Shown piece by piece: positions 41,494-49,375 of a DNA stretch of 64,000 nucleotides. The stretch is from Agromyces sp. H17E-10. GTDB taxonomy: Bacteria > Actinomycetota > Actinomycetes > Actinomycetales > Microbacteriaceae. Made by a program: the position numbers and the translations under genes. A model generated the notes under the pieces. The model ran no database searches and had not been told where the DNA came from. It saw nothing but the letters and a program-made list of their open reading frames with translations. The DNA lies in NCBI RefSeq assembly GCF_022919715.1, contig NZ_CP095042.1, positions 3,534,001-3,598,000 of the forward strand. The letters run 5' to 3'. Position 1 is the stretch's first letter; the number at the start of each line of letters is the position of its first letter.

Positions 41494-42948
41494 ATGAGCA
41501 CCGGAACCTTCATCGGCGACTACCGCGCCGGAACCGGCGACGACGCCGTCATCACCAACCCCGCGACCGAGGAGGAGGTCGCCTCGTTCACGGCGTCGGG
41601 CACCGCCGACGTCGACGAAGCTGCGGCCGCGGCGCGCGCCGCGCAGCCCGCCTGGGCGGCGAAGACGCCGGGGGAGCGCTCGCTCGCCCTGCTGCGGCTC
41701 GCCGACGCGCTCGAGGATGACGCGGCGAACCTCGCGCGCCTCGAGGTCGAGGACTCGGGCAAGCCCTGGACGACCGCCTTCGACGGCGAGCTGCCGTTCG
41801 GCGTCGACAACCTGCGCTTCTTCGCGGGCGCGGCGCGCTCGCTCGACGGCACCGGCGCGGGGTCCTTCTCGAACGGCTACACGTCGATCCTCACCCGGCG
41901 CCCGGTCGGCGTCGTCGCGGGCATCACGCCGTGGAACTTCCCGCTCATCATGGCGATCTGGAAGGCCGGGCCCGCGCTCGCCGCCGGCAATGCCGTGATC
42001 GTCAAGCCCGCGCCCGCGACCCCGCGCACGACGCTCCGTTTCGCCGAGCTCGCCGTGGAGGCCGGGCTGCCCGCGGGCCTCTTCAACGTCGTCACCGGCG
42101 ACGCGGAGGTCGGGCAGGCGCTCGTCACGCACCGCGAGGTCGACATGGTGAGCGTCACGGGCTCGACCCAGACGGGCAAGGCGGTCATGCGCGGCGCCGT
42201 CGACGGCGTCAAGCGCGTGCACCTCGAGCTGGGCGGCAAGGCGCCGGTCATCGTGTTCGCCGACGCCGACCTCGGCGCGATGGCCCAGGCCGTCACGATG
42301 GGCGCGACCTACAACTCGGGACAGGACTGCACGGCCGCGACCCGGGTCTACCTCGAGCGATCGGTCTTCGACGACGGCGTCGCCGCCCTGCGGCAGGCCG
42401 TCGCGAGCGTCGTCGCGGGCGACCCGATGAGCGCTGACACGCACATCGGCCCGCTCGTTTCTCGCGCCCATCGTGCGCGCGTCGAGGGCTTCGTGTCGCG
42501 TGCCGTCGCCGAGGGGGCCGAGGCGCTCGTCGGTGGACACTCGATCGACGGCGTCGGCGCGTACTTCGCGCCGACCCTGCTCGTGGGCGCCGCGCAGTCG
42601 TCGGAGATCGTGCAGGGCGAGGTCTTCGGCCCGGTGCTCGTGGTGCTGCCGTTCGACGGCGAGGCCGAGGGCATCGCGCTCGCGAACGACAGCGCCTACG
42701 GGCTCGCGTCGTCCGTCTGGACGAGCGACGTCGGTCGCGCCCTGCGGGTGAGCCAGTCGCTCGACGTCGGCGTGACCTGGGTCAACGACCACCTGCCGAT
42801 CGCCTCCGAGGCGCCGCACGGCGGCGTCAAGGGCTCGGGCTTCGGCAAGGACATGTCGATCGAGCCGCTGCTCGACTACTCGGTGACCCGGCACCTCATG
42901 ATCCGGCACGCGCCGCCGCCCGAGACGACGGGGTTCCGGCCCGCCTGA
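41494..42948 (+). CDS. Aldehyde dehydrogenase, aminobutyraldehyde-dehydrogenase-like
   Basis: A 484-residue NAD(P)+-dependent aldehyde dehydrogenase. GITPWNFPLIMAIWK and KPAPATPRTTL bind the cofactor. HLELGGKAPVIVFADADL supplies the general-base Glu, and YNSGQDCTAATR the catalytic Cys. The Q-D-C-T-A sequence around the cysteine is typical of gamma-aminobutyraldehyde dehydrogenases (YdcW/PatD), which turn the aldehyde from putrescine oxidation into GABA. That fits the oxidase gene just upstream. TGAAAGG precedes ATG 41494. It ends the operon; galU follows 43 nt later but has its own character and probably its own transcript. Confidence 0.88.
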   Translation: MSTGTFIGDYRAGTGDDAVITNPATEEEVASFTASGTADVDEAAAAARAAQPAWAAKTPGERSLALLRLADALEDDAANLARLEVEDSGKPWTTAFDGELPFGVDNLRFFAGAARSLDGTGAGSFSNGYTSILTRRPVGVVAGITPWNFPLIMAIWKAGPALAAGNAVIVKPAPATPRTTLRFAELAVEAGLPAGLFNVVTGDAEVGQALVTHREVDMVSVTGSTQTGKAVMRGAVDGVKRVHLELGGKAPVIVFADADLGAMAQAVTMGATYNSGQDCTAATRVYLERSVFDDGVAALRQAVASVVAGDPMSADTHIGPLVSRAHRARVEGFVSRAVAEGAEALVGGHSIDGVGAYFAPTLLVGAAQSSEIVQGEVFGPVLVVLPFDGEAEGIALANDSAYGLASSVWTSDVGRALRVSQSLDVGVTWVNDHLPIASEAPHGGVKGSGFGKDMSIEPLLDYSVTRHLMIRHAPPPETTGFRPA

Positions 42949-42991
42949 GCGGGCGGTCGGCGGTGATGGGGATGCGACGAGAGGAGACACG

Positions 42992-43918
42992 ATGACGGAG
43001 AGCACGACGACGCCCGCCCGGATCACGAAGGCGGTCATTCCTGCTGCTGGGCTGGGGACGCGGTTCTTGCCGGCGACGAAGGCGATGCCGAAGGAGATGT
43101 TGCCGGTGGTGGATAAGCCGGCGATCCAGTACGTGGTCGAAGAGGCCGTGAATGCCGGGTTGACGGATGTGTTGATGATCACGGGTCGGAACAAGAACGC
43201 GTTGGAGAACCATTTCGACCGGGTCGCGGAGCTGGAGGCGACCCTGGAGCGGAAGGGTGACACGGCGAAGCTGGAGAAGGTGAACGAGTCGACCGAGCTG
43301 GCCGACATGCACTACGTGCGGCAGGGTGACCCGTTGGGGTTGGGGCATGCGGTGCATCGGGCGCACATGCATGTGGGTGATGAGCCGTTCGCGGTGCTGC
43401 TGGGTGATGACATCATCGACGCCCGGGACGAGTTGTTGACCCGGATGCTGGATGAGCAGCAGAAGCGGGATGCGTCGATCGTGGCGTTGTTGGAGGTGGA
43501 TCCGGATCAGATCCATTTGTACGGGGCGGCGCAGGTCGAGTCGACGGATGACCCGGATGTGGTGCGGATCACGGGGTTGGTGGAGAAGCCGGCTCGTGAG
43601 GTGGCGCCGTCGAACTATGCGGTGATCGGCCGGTACGTGCTCAAGCCCGAGGTGTTCGGCGTCCTGGCCGAGACGGCGCCGGGCAAGGGTGGTGAGATCC
43701 AGTTGACCGACGCGTTGATGACGATGGCCGAAGACGTGCAGGGTACGGGTGGGGTGTACGGGGTCGTGTTCCGGGGTCGCCGGTACGACACGGGCGACAA
43801 GCTCGACTACATCAAGGCCGTGATCCAGCTCGCCGTCGACCGTGACGACCTCGGCGAAGACCTCAAGCACTGGCTCATCGACTACACCACCGGACTCCAG
43901 TCCGAACCCACCACCTGA
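42992..43918 (+). CDS. galU: UTP-glucose-1-phosphate uridylyltransferase
   Basis: A 308-residue nucleotidyltransferase that makes UDP-glucose from glucose-1-phosphate and UTP. AVIPAAGLGTRFLPATKAMP is the nucleotide-binding N-terminus, KEMLPVVDKPAIQYVVEEA follows, and FAVLLGDDII carries the metal-binding aspartates. GAGGAG lies close to the ATG. The middle (about 43035-43790) is rich in TTG leucine, GGG/GGT glycine and CGG arginine codons, unlike its two ends and unlike all neighbours. This suggests gene conversion or import of that segment. Its product could feed the GT1 enzyme 3 kb upstream with UDP-sugar, although galU is normally a housekeeping gene. Confidence 0.95.
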   Translation: MTESTTTPARITKAVIPAAGLGTRFLPATKAMPKEMLPVVDKPAIQYVVEEAVNAGLTDVLMITGRNKNALENHFDRVAELEATLERKGDTAKLEKVNESTELADMHYVRQGDPLGLGHAVHRAHMHVGDEPFAVLLGDDIIDARDELLTRMLDEQQKRDASIVALLEVDPDQIHLYGAAQVESTDDPDVVRITGLVEKPAREVAPSNYAVIGRYVLKPEVFGVLAETAPGKGGEIQLTDALMTMAEDVQGTGGVYGVVFRGRRYDTGDKLDYIKAVIQLAVDRDDLGEDLKHWLIDYTTGLQSEPTT

Positions 43919-43921
43919 GCC

Positions 43922-43938
43922 GAGCCCGTCGCGGGCTC
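43922..43938. terminator. Short hairpin between convergent galU and MFS genes
   Basis: GAGCCC (43922-43927) and GGGCTC (43933-43938) on a GTCGC loop, directly after the galU stop and overlapping the MFS stop. No T-run. Confidence 0.4.
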
Positions 43939-45619
43939 AGTCGTCGCCGCTGCCGGCCGCCATCGGGTCGGGGATCTCCTCGGGCTTGTACTTCGGCAGG
44001 CGGGAGGCCGGCAGCGCAGCGAGGGCGCTGATGCCCGCGAGCACGAGGAAGCCGAGCCGCAGCGTGTTGAGGCGCTCCTCCTCGTTGATCTCGACGGCGG
44101 CGTCGATCTGCTCGGGTGTCGCGCTCGTCTCCTCGAACTTTGCCCGCAGGTCGTCGTTGCTGACGAAGTTGACCTGCGCGAGTCCGACCTCGGCCTTGAG
44201 CTCCTCGGGCAGCTCCGGGTGCTCGACCGCGGCCTGGGTGAAGTTGAGCGTCAGCATCGTGACGAGCAGTGCGCCCATGACCGCGGTACCGACCGCGCTC
44301 GCGAGGTTCTGGGTCGTGCCGCGGATCGACCCCACGTCGCCCGCGAGCTCCTTCGGCGCGGCGGTCACGAGCACGTTGAACACGAGCGTGACGAGCGCGC
44401 CCTGGCCGATGCCGAACGCGATGAGCCCGACGATCGTCGGCACCGTCTCCCAGTTGTTCGAGACGACGAAGGCGAGCCAGAGCAGGGCGGCCGTCGTCAG
44501 GCCGAACGCGAACAGCGCGATCGTGCGGGGGCTGTGCCGACGGTAGAACCGCACGATGAGCGTCGCCGTCACGAACACGGTGAGGTTGAACGGCATCATC
44601 GCGAGCGAGGTGTCGAACGGGGTTCGCCCCTGCACGACCTGGATGTACGTCGGCACGGTGAAGTTCACCGCGGCCTCCATCGCCACGATGACGAACATCG
44701 CGTAGACCGCTGCGCGCTCGGTCGGCTGCGAGAGCACGCTGAGGTCGACGAGCGGCACCCGGCCGAGCCGCATCCGCCGTCTCGTCCACATGAAGAACGC
44801 CTGGCCCAGGATGATGCCGGCGAGCACCAGCACGGGCGCGGGCGAGAGCCCGAGCACGGAGAAGGGCGCATCGGGCCCCGCGAGCACGATGCCCCACGCG
44901 TTGAGGTTGTTGAACCCGAGCGTGAGCAGCACGATCGCGGCGCCGATGAGCACGGAAGCGACGAGGTCGATGCGGATGCTCCGATCGCCCCGATCGCCGC
45001 GCAGCCGGAAGCTCAGGGCGAACACCGCGACCGCGAGGCCGAGCGTGATGAAGAACACCGGTCGCCAGCCGACGAGCGTGCCGAGCGTACCGCCGATGAG
45101 GAACGCGCTGATGCCCGAGAACGCCCGGGCGGAACCGAGTGACCCCACCGCGGTGGCCTGCTGCGCGCCACGGTAGTTCTCGGCGATGAGGGCGACGAGG
45201 GCGGGCACGATGATGGCGGCGGATGCCCCGGCGAGCACCTGCCCGCCGATCGCCCAGCCGATCGTGGGCGAGAAGATCATCATGAGCGACGAGACCGCGA
45301 ACAGGGCGACGACGACACGGAAGATGAGCACCCAGCCGACCCGCTGCCCGAGTTTCGCGCCCGTCATCACGAGCGCCGCGACGACGAGGCCGTAGACGAC
45401 GATCGTCGTCGATGCGACGGTCGGCGGCACGCCGAAGTCCTCGACCATGCCGCCGAGCGAGATCGGCAGCGCGGCCACGTTGAACGACATGAGCACCTGG
45501 GCGAGGAAGAGGCCGACCATGGGCGCCCACGAACGGCGCTCCTCGGGCGGCCGCGCGCCGCCGGAGGCTCCGGTCACGTCGGTGATTCCCGTTCCTGTGG
45601 TGCCGGAGATGTCGCTCAT
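43937..45619 (-). CDS. MFS transporter (DHA2-like) coupled to glutaminase
   Basis: A 560-residue membrane transporter with about 13-14 hydrophobic segments. The N-terminus has about 30 Gly/Thr-rich residues. MSFNVAALPISLGGMVEDFG is the first helix and KLGQRVGWVLIFRVV a divergent motif A. The last third contains a hydrophilic, acidic insertion (about residues 480-530, including VSNDDLRAKFEETSATPEQID) between two helices, probably facing outside. Two ATGs overlap the glutaminase stop. I chose 45619 because GGAG is 7 nt upstream; 45622 is equally in frame. Coupling with glutaminase suggests that it moves glutamine, glutamate or a related acid, or contributes to acid resistance (inference). Confidence 0.82.
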   Translation of the reverse strand: MSDISGTTGTGITDVTGASGGARPPEERRSWAPMVGLFLAQVLMSFNVAALPISLGGMVEDFGVPPTVASTTIVVYGLVVAALVMTGAKLGQRVGWVLIFRVVVALFAVSSLMMIFSPTIGWAIGGQVLAGASAAIIVPALVALIAENYRGAQQATAVGSLGSARAFSGISAFLIGGTLGTLVGWRPVFFITLGLAVAVFALSFRLRGDRGDRSIRIDLVASVLIGAAIVLLTLGFNNLNAWGIVLAGPDAPFSVLGLSPAPVLVLAGIILGQAFFMWTRRRMRLGRVPLVDLSVLSQPTERAAVYAMFVIVAMEAAVNFTVPTYIQVVQGRTPFDTSLAMMPFNLTVFVTATLIVRFYRRHSPRTIALFAFGLTTAALLWLAFVVSNNWETVPTIVGLIAFGIGQGALVTLVFNVLVTAAPKELAGDVGSIRGTTQNLASAVGTAVMGALLVTMLTLNFTQAAVEHPELPEELKAEVGLAQVNFVSNDDLRAKFEETSATPEQIDAAVEINEEERLNTLRLGFLVLAGISALAALPASRLPKYKPEEIPDPMAAGSGDD

Positions 45620-46650
45620 CATGCCACTCCTTCGTTCGTCGACGCCACGGCGGCCGCGGGTGCGGGATCCGAGGCGAACAGGTTGAGTCCGAGCGAGCGC
45701 GACAGGTGGGCGCACGCCCGCTGCCCGCGCACGCTGTTGCCGGCTGGATCGAGCAGGGGAGAGAAGGCGCCGACCGCGCCCTTGCCCGGCGCCACCGCGA
45801 CGAGGCCGCCCGAGACGCCCGACTTCGCGGGAAGACCGATCTCGAAGAGCCACTCGCCTGAGCGTTCGTAGAGTCCGCACGAGGCGAGCAGCGCGAGCGT
45901 GTCGCGGCACGCCTCTGCGGAGACCACCCGTTCGCCCGTCACCGGGTTCACGCCGCCGTCGGCGAGCGTCGCCCCCATCACGCCGAGGTCGCGCGCGGTC
46001 ACCGCGAGCGAGCACTGCCTCGTGTAGACGTCGACGGTCGCATCGGGGTCGGCGTCGAGCCGGTCGTAGCTCTGCAGTAGGCGCGCGAGGGCCCGGTTGC
46101 GGTGGTTGGTGAGCGACTCCGACCGGTACACCTCGTCGTCGACGTCGAGCCGGCGACCGGCGAATCGCGACAAGCCCTCGCGGACGCGCCGCCACCGGTC
46201 CTCGTCGTCCGCGGCGGGCACGAGCGCGGTCGTCGCGATCGCACCGGCGTTCACCATCGAGTTCATGGGGCTGCCGTCGTTGAGCTCGAGCGCGATGACC
46301 GAGTTGAACGGCAGGCCCGTGTTGTTCACGCCGACCCGTTCGTGGACGAGCTCGTGGCCGAGCTCGTCGCACACGAGCGCGAACACGAAGGCCTTCGAGA
46401 TCGACTGGATCGAGAACGCGACGCCGACGTCGCCCGCGACGTGGGCGCCGCCGTCGACCCCGACGAGCGCGAGGCCGAACCACGCCGGATCGGCCTCGGC
46501 GAGGATCGGGATGTAGTCGGCCACGTCGCCCTCGTCGAGCCCGGCGTAGCGGGCGTGCGCGCGGGCGACGATCTCGTCGACCTCCGCACCCGAAGGCAGC
46601 GCACCGGTCGCGCTGCGCTGGACGACATCACGGAGATCCGTCTCGAACAT
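45619..46650 (-). CDS. glsA: Glutaminase
   Basis: A 343-residue serine-dependent beta-lactamase-fold glutaminase that hydrolyses glutamine to glutamate and ammonia. The catalytic SxxK is in FSIQSISKAFVFALV (about residues 77-91). The family's VGVNNTGLPFNSVIALE and NPMVNAGAIATT-type block appears as GSPMNSMVNAGAIATT. The C-terminal AKSGVSGGLVAVAPGKGAVGAFSPLLD is complete. GGAGG precedes ATG 46650. It overlaps the MFS gene by 1-4 nt. Glutaminase-transporter pairs support acid resistance in enteric bacteria by consuming protons as ammonia forms. The transporter there is of another family, so the parallel is only suggestive. Confidence 0.93.
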   Translation of the reverse strand: MFETDLRDVVQRSATGALPSGAEVDEIVARAHARYAGLDEGDVADYIPILAEADPAWFGLALVGVDGGAHVAGDVGVAFSIQSISKAFVFALVCDELGHELVHERVGVNNTGLPFNSVIALELNDGSPMNSMVNAGAIATTALVPAADDEDRWRRVREGLSRFAGRRLDVDDEVYRSESLTNHRNRALARLLQSYDRLDADPDATVDVYTRQCSLAVTARDLGVMGATLADGGVNPVTGERVVSAEACRDTLALLASCGLYERSGEWLFEIGLPAKSGVSGGLVAVAPGKGAVGAFSPLLDPAGNSVRGQRACAHLSRSLGLNLFASDPAPAAAVASTNEGVA

Positions 46651-46782
46651 GCCTCCACTCTGGACCGTCCACCACCCCGAGCGCGAGCATCTCGCCAGCA
46701 TTGCGCAGATACCGCCGTGTGTGCTCTGCACTTCGTTACGGCCGAGTTGCGCGGCCCCGGCGGCTTTGTCACGCTGTGAGAC

Positions 46783-47754
46783 GTGCCCTCATCCTCGCGC
46801 TCCCGGTCACGGGGCCTCACCGCGAAGCGTGCGCTCGTCTACGCCGGCGCAGCGGTGGTCGCGCTCGTGGTCGCGGTGCTCGTCGCCCGCCTGTTGCGAA
46901 CGCTGCCGGCCGTGCAGGACTTCATCGCCGAGTACCCCGGGCACAGCCCGCTGCCCGACGGGGCCCCGGTCGGCATCCCGGCCTGGCTCGCGTGGCAGCA
47001 CTTCTTCAATGCGTTCTTCCTCGTCATGCTCGTGCGCACCGGCCTCATCATCCGCTCGAAGGCGCGACCGCCGGCGTTCTGGACGCGCGACAACTCCCGT
47101 TGGCCGCGCACCAAGGGCGCGCCGCGGCGGCTCGGCATCTCGGTGTGGCTGCACCTCGTCGTCGACGGCTTCTGGGTGCTCAACGGCGTCGTCTACGTCG
47201 TGCTGCTGTTCGCGACCGGGCAGTGGGTGCGCGTGGTGCCCACGAGCTGGGAGGTCGTGCCGAACTCGATCTCGGTCGTGCTGCAGTACCTCTCGCTCGA
47301 CTGGCCCGTCGAGAACTCGTGGGTGTCGTACAACGATGCGCAGGTGCTCGCCTACTTCGCGATCGTGTTCGTCGCGTCGCCGCTCGCGATCGTCACGGGG
47401 CTGCGCCTCTCGCCCGTGTGGCCGATGCAGGGCGGGTGGACGAAGGTGGTGCCCGAGCGCTTCGCGCGGGCACTGCACTACCCGGTGATGCTGTTCTTCC
47501 TGCTCTTCACGGCCGTGCACGTCGTGCTCGTGCTCGCCACGGGGGCGCTGCGAAACCTCAACCACATGTACGCGGCGCGCGAGTCCGACGACTGGGTCGG
47601 GTTCGCCGTGTTCGCGGTGTCGCTCGCGGTGATGGCCGGGGCATGGGTGCTCGCGAAGCCGCTGCTGCTCGCCCCCGTCGCCGAGCGGTTCGGTCAGGTG
47701 AGGCGGATGCCGCCGGCCCCCGCCGCACCGGCGCGCAGTGCGACCCGGGGCTGA
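46783..47754 (+). CDS. Cytochrome b561/b6-domain membrane protein
   Basis: A 323-residue membrane protein with about six hydrophobic segments. Histidines placed like heme ligands occur in LAWQHFFNAFFLVML, ISVWLHLVVDGFWV, ARALHYPVMLFFLL and FTAVHVVLVLA. They lie in two pairs on separate helices, as expected for a di-heme b-type cytochrome. Such proteins pass electrons between quinone and a partner oxidoreductase, often a molybdenum or thiol enzyme. No partner subunit lies alongside, which leaves the role open. GTG start with only a weak ribosome-binding site. The 132-nt gap to the divergent glsA shows no clear element. Confidence 0.8.
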   Translation: MPSSSRSRSRGLTAKRALVYAGAAVVALVVAVLVARLLRTLPAVQDFIAEYPGHSPLPDGAPVGIPAWLAWQHFFNAFFLVMLVRTGLIIRSKARPPAFWTRDNSRWPRTKGAPRRLGISVWLHLVVDGFWVLNGVVYVVLLFATGQWVRVVPTSWEVVPNSISVVLQYLSLDWPVENSWVSYNDAQVLAYFAIVFVASPLAIVTGLRLSPVWPMQGGWTKVVPERFARALHYPVMLFFLLFTAVHVVLVLATGALRNLNHMYAARESDDWVGFAVFAVSLAVMAGAWVLAKPLLLAPVAERFGQVRRMPPAPAAPARSATRG

Positions 47755-47787
47755 CGCCCCGGCCGGCCACGGGGCATCCTCGCTCGA

Positions 47788-48576
47788 TCAGGTCGCGGCG
47801 TCGATCTCGGCGACGATCGCGTCGTAGCCGCGCTGCGCGGCGAGCCGGCGGGGGAGCACGCCATCGCCGTCGGGGATCGACGGATCTGCGCCGGCCGCGA
47901 GCAGCAGCCTGACCGTCTCGACGTGGGCGTCGTCCCCGTTGCCGAGCACGATGGCCTCGTGCAACGCCGTCCACGCCAGGTTGTTGACGTGGTTCACCGG
48001 CACGCCCGCCTCGATCAGGATGCCGACGCTCTCGACGTGCGCGTGCTCGCTCGCGGGGATGAGTGCGGTGCCGCCGTAGCGGTTCGTGCTCGTCGGGTCG
48101 GCGCCGTGCTCGATCGCGAGGCGGAGGATGTCGTTCAGGCCCTCGGCGCCCGCGTAGAGGAATGCCGAGTCCTCGATCGCGTCCTTCGCGTTCGGGTCGG
48201 CGCCCGCCTCGAGCAGGGCGCGGGCGATCGCGACGTGGTTCGCCCGCGTGGCGGTCACGAGCACGGGGCGTCCCTCGCCGTCGCGCGCGTCGACGTCGGC
48301 GGCGTTCGCGATCGCCCGCTCGACGCCCGCGAGGTCGCCGGCGGCGGTCGCGGAGACGAGCAGGTCGGCCGCCTCGGCGGCGGTCATCTCGGGGGTGGGC
48401 ACGGGCGTCTCCTCTGCGGGGGTGTCGGCGGGGGTGGGCGCGGCGGCGGTCGTCGCGGGCACGTCGGGTGCGCCGTCCGCTGCCGCGCATCCGGCGAGGG
48501 TGCCGGCGACGACGAGCGCCGAGGCGGCGGCGAGCGGCGCAACCACGACGAACGGCGTGCGGCGCCGATCAGCCAT
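47788..48576 (-). CDS. Ankyrin-repeat lipoprotein
   Basis: A 262-residue exported lipoprotein. The signal ends at lipobox LAGC (Cys about residue 30). A Thr/Pro/Glu-rich stalk (about 31-65) is followed by five ankyrin-type repeats, with diagnostic pieces such as ALLEAGADPNAKD, IEHGADPTSTNRYGGTALI, VNNLAWTALHEAI and LLLAAGADPSIPDGDGV. Ankyrin repeats bind proteins; extracytoplasmic ones in actinobacteria are little studied and often accompany enzymes such as catalase or amidases. The ATG lies inside the end of the preceding gntR gene (8-nt overlap on the same strand), so the two are coupled. This places it oddly under the same regulator as the amidohydrolase/ABC operon. Confidence 0.83.
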   Translation of the reverse strand: MADRRRTPFVVVAPLAAASALVVAGTLAGCAAADGAPDVPATTAAAPTPADTPAEETPVPTPEMTAAEAADLLVSATAAGDLAGVERAIANAADVDARDGEGRPVLVTATRANHVAIARALLEAGADPNAKDAIEDSAFLYAGAEGLNDILRLAIEHGADPTSTNRYGGTALIPASEHAHVESVGILIEAGVPVNHVNNLAWTALHEAIVLGNGDDAHVETVRLLLAAGADPSIPDGDGVLPRRLAAQRGYDAIVAEIDAAT

Positions 48577-49255
48577 CGAGCGAGCGCTCGGTCTGGTCGA
48601 GCACGCCGAGGGCTGCGGAGGTCGCGGCCTCGGGGTCGGCGGCCTCGATCGCGTGCAGCAGCTGCTCGTGGAGGTCGACCGTGCTCGGGTCGGCGTTGTT
48701 CGAGAGACACGAGTTCTGCGCGACCGAGTGCTTGAGCGACGCGTCGAAGCTCGCGTAGATGCCGACGAGCAACCGGTTGTGCGAAGCGGCGGCGACGCCG
48801 ACGTGGAACGCGACGTCGTGGTCGGCGAACGCGTCGACGTCGTTGCGGTCGATCGCGGTGCGCCGGCGCTGCAGCTCCTCGCGCAGCGCCGCGATGTCGA
48901 CGTCATCACGATGGAGCGCCGCCTCGCGGGCGGCGAGCACGTCGAGGGCGCGGCGCACCGCGAGCACCTCGCGAGCGTCGGCGACGACGAGGGCCCGCCG
49001 CAGCGCCACCTCGGTCGCGTCGCTCGCGATGACGTAGGTGCCGTCGCCCTGCCTCGTCTCGAGCAGCCCGAGTTGCGCGACCGACCGCACGGCCTCGCGC
49101 ACCGACGGGCGACTCACGCCGAACGACTCGGTGAGCTCGGCCTCGGTCGGGATGCGCGTGCCGACGGGCCAGGAGCCGCTCGCGATCTCGGACTGCAGAC
49201 GATCGACGACCGAATCGACGATCGACCTTCGCTGGATGGGTTTCACGATTGCCAT
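48569..49255 (-). CDS. GntR family regulator, FadR (FCD) subfamily
   Basis: A 228-residue regulator. The N-terminal winged helix has GTRIPTEAELTESFGVSRPSVREAVRSVAQLGLLETRQGDGTYV in successive blocks (about 33-75). The C-terminal helical FCD domain has the conserved metal/ligand residues, including DHDVAFHVGVAAASHN and DLHEQLLHAIEAAD. Such proteins usually sense carboxylates or sugar acids. ATG 49255 is chosen; a start at 49297 would lie across the operator. It diverges from the amidohydrolase/ABC operon, with a perfect 7-nt-arm dyad at 49283-49301 between them. Confidence 0.87.
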   Translation of the reverse strand: MAIVKPIQRRSIVDSVVDRLQSEIASGSWPVGTRIPTEAELTESFGVSRPSVREAVRSVAQLGLLETRQGDGTYVIASDATEVALRRALVVADAREVLAVRRALDVLAAREAALHRDDVDIAALREELQRRRTAIDRNDVDAFADHDVAFHVGVAAASHNRLLVGIYASFDASLKHSVAQNSCLSNNADPSTVDLHEQLLHAIEAADPEAATSAALGVLDQTERSLDG

Positions 49256-49282
49256 TCTCTCGACTCTTTCCCCCTCGGGGGA

Positions 49283-49301
49283 ATGTATGGTTATCATACA
49301 T
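49283..49301. promoter_or_regulatory. GntR/FadR-type operator
   Basis: ATGTATG (49283-49289) and CATACAT (49295-49301) form a perfect dyad with a 5-nt spacer, in an AT-rich pocket between gntR and the amidohydrolase operon. It lies 27 nt before the gntR start. Confidence 0.7.
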
Positions 49302-49375
49302 CTGACAATTCACGTTTCGGCGGACGGCAGCAGCGAAGCCACCGACCGACCTCACGGACAAGGGAGTTCGTTCGC

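Noticed and set aside
29902..42948. Horizontally acquired island
   Set aside because: Codon use is the same as in the flanks, and there is no integrase, tRNA junction or direct repeat; only the intergenic promoters are AT-rich.
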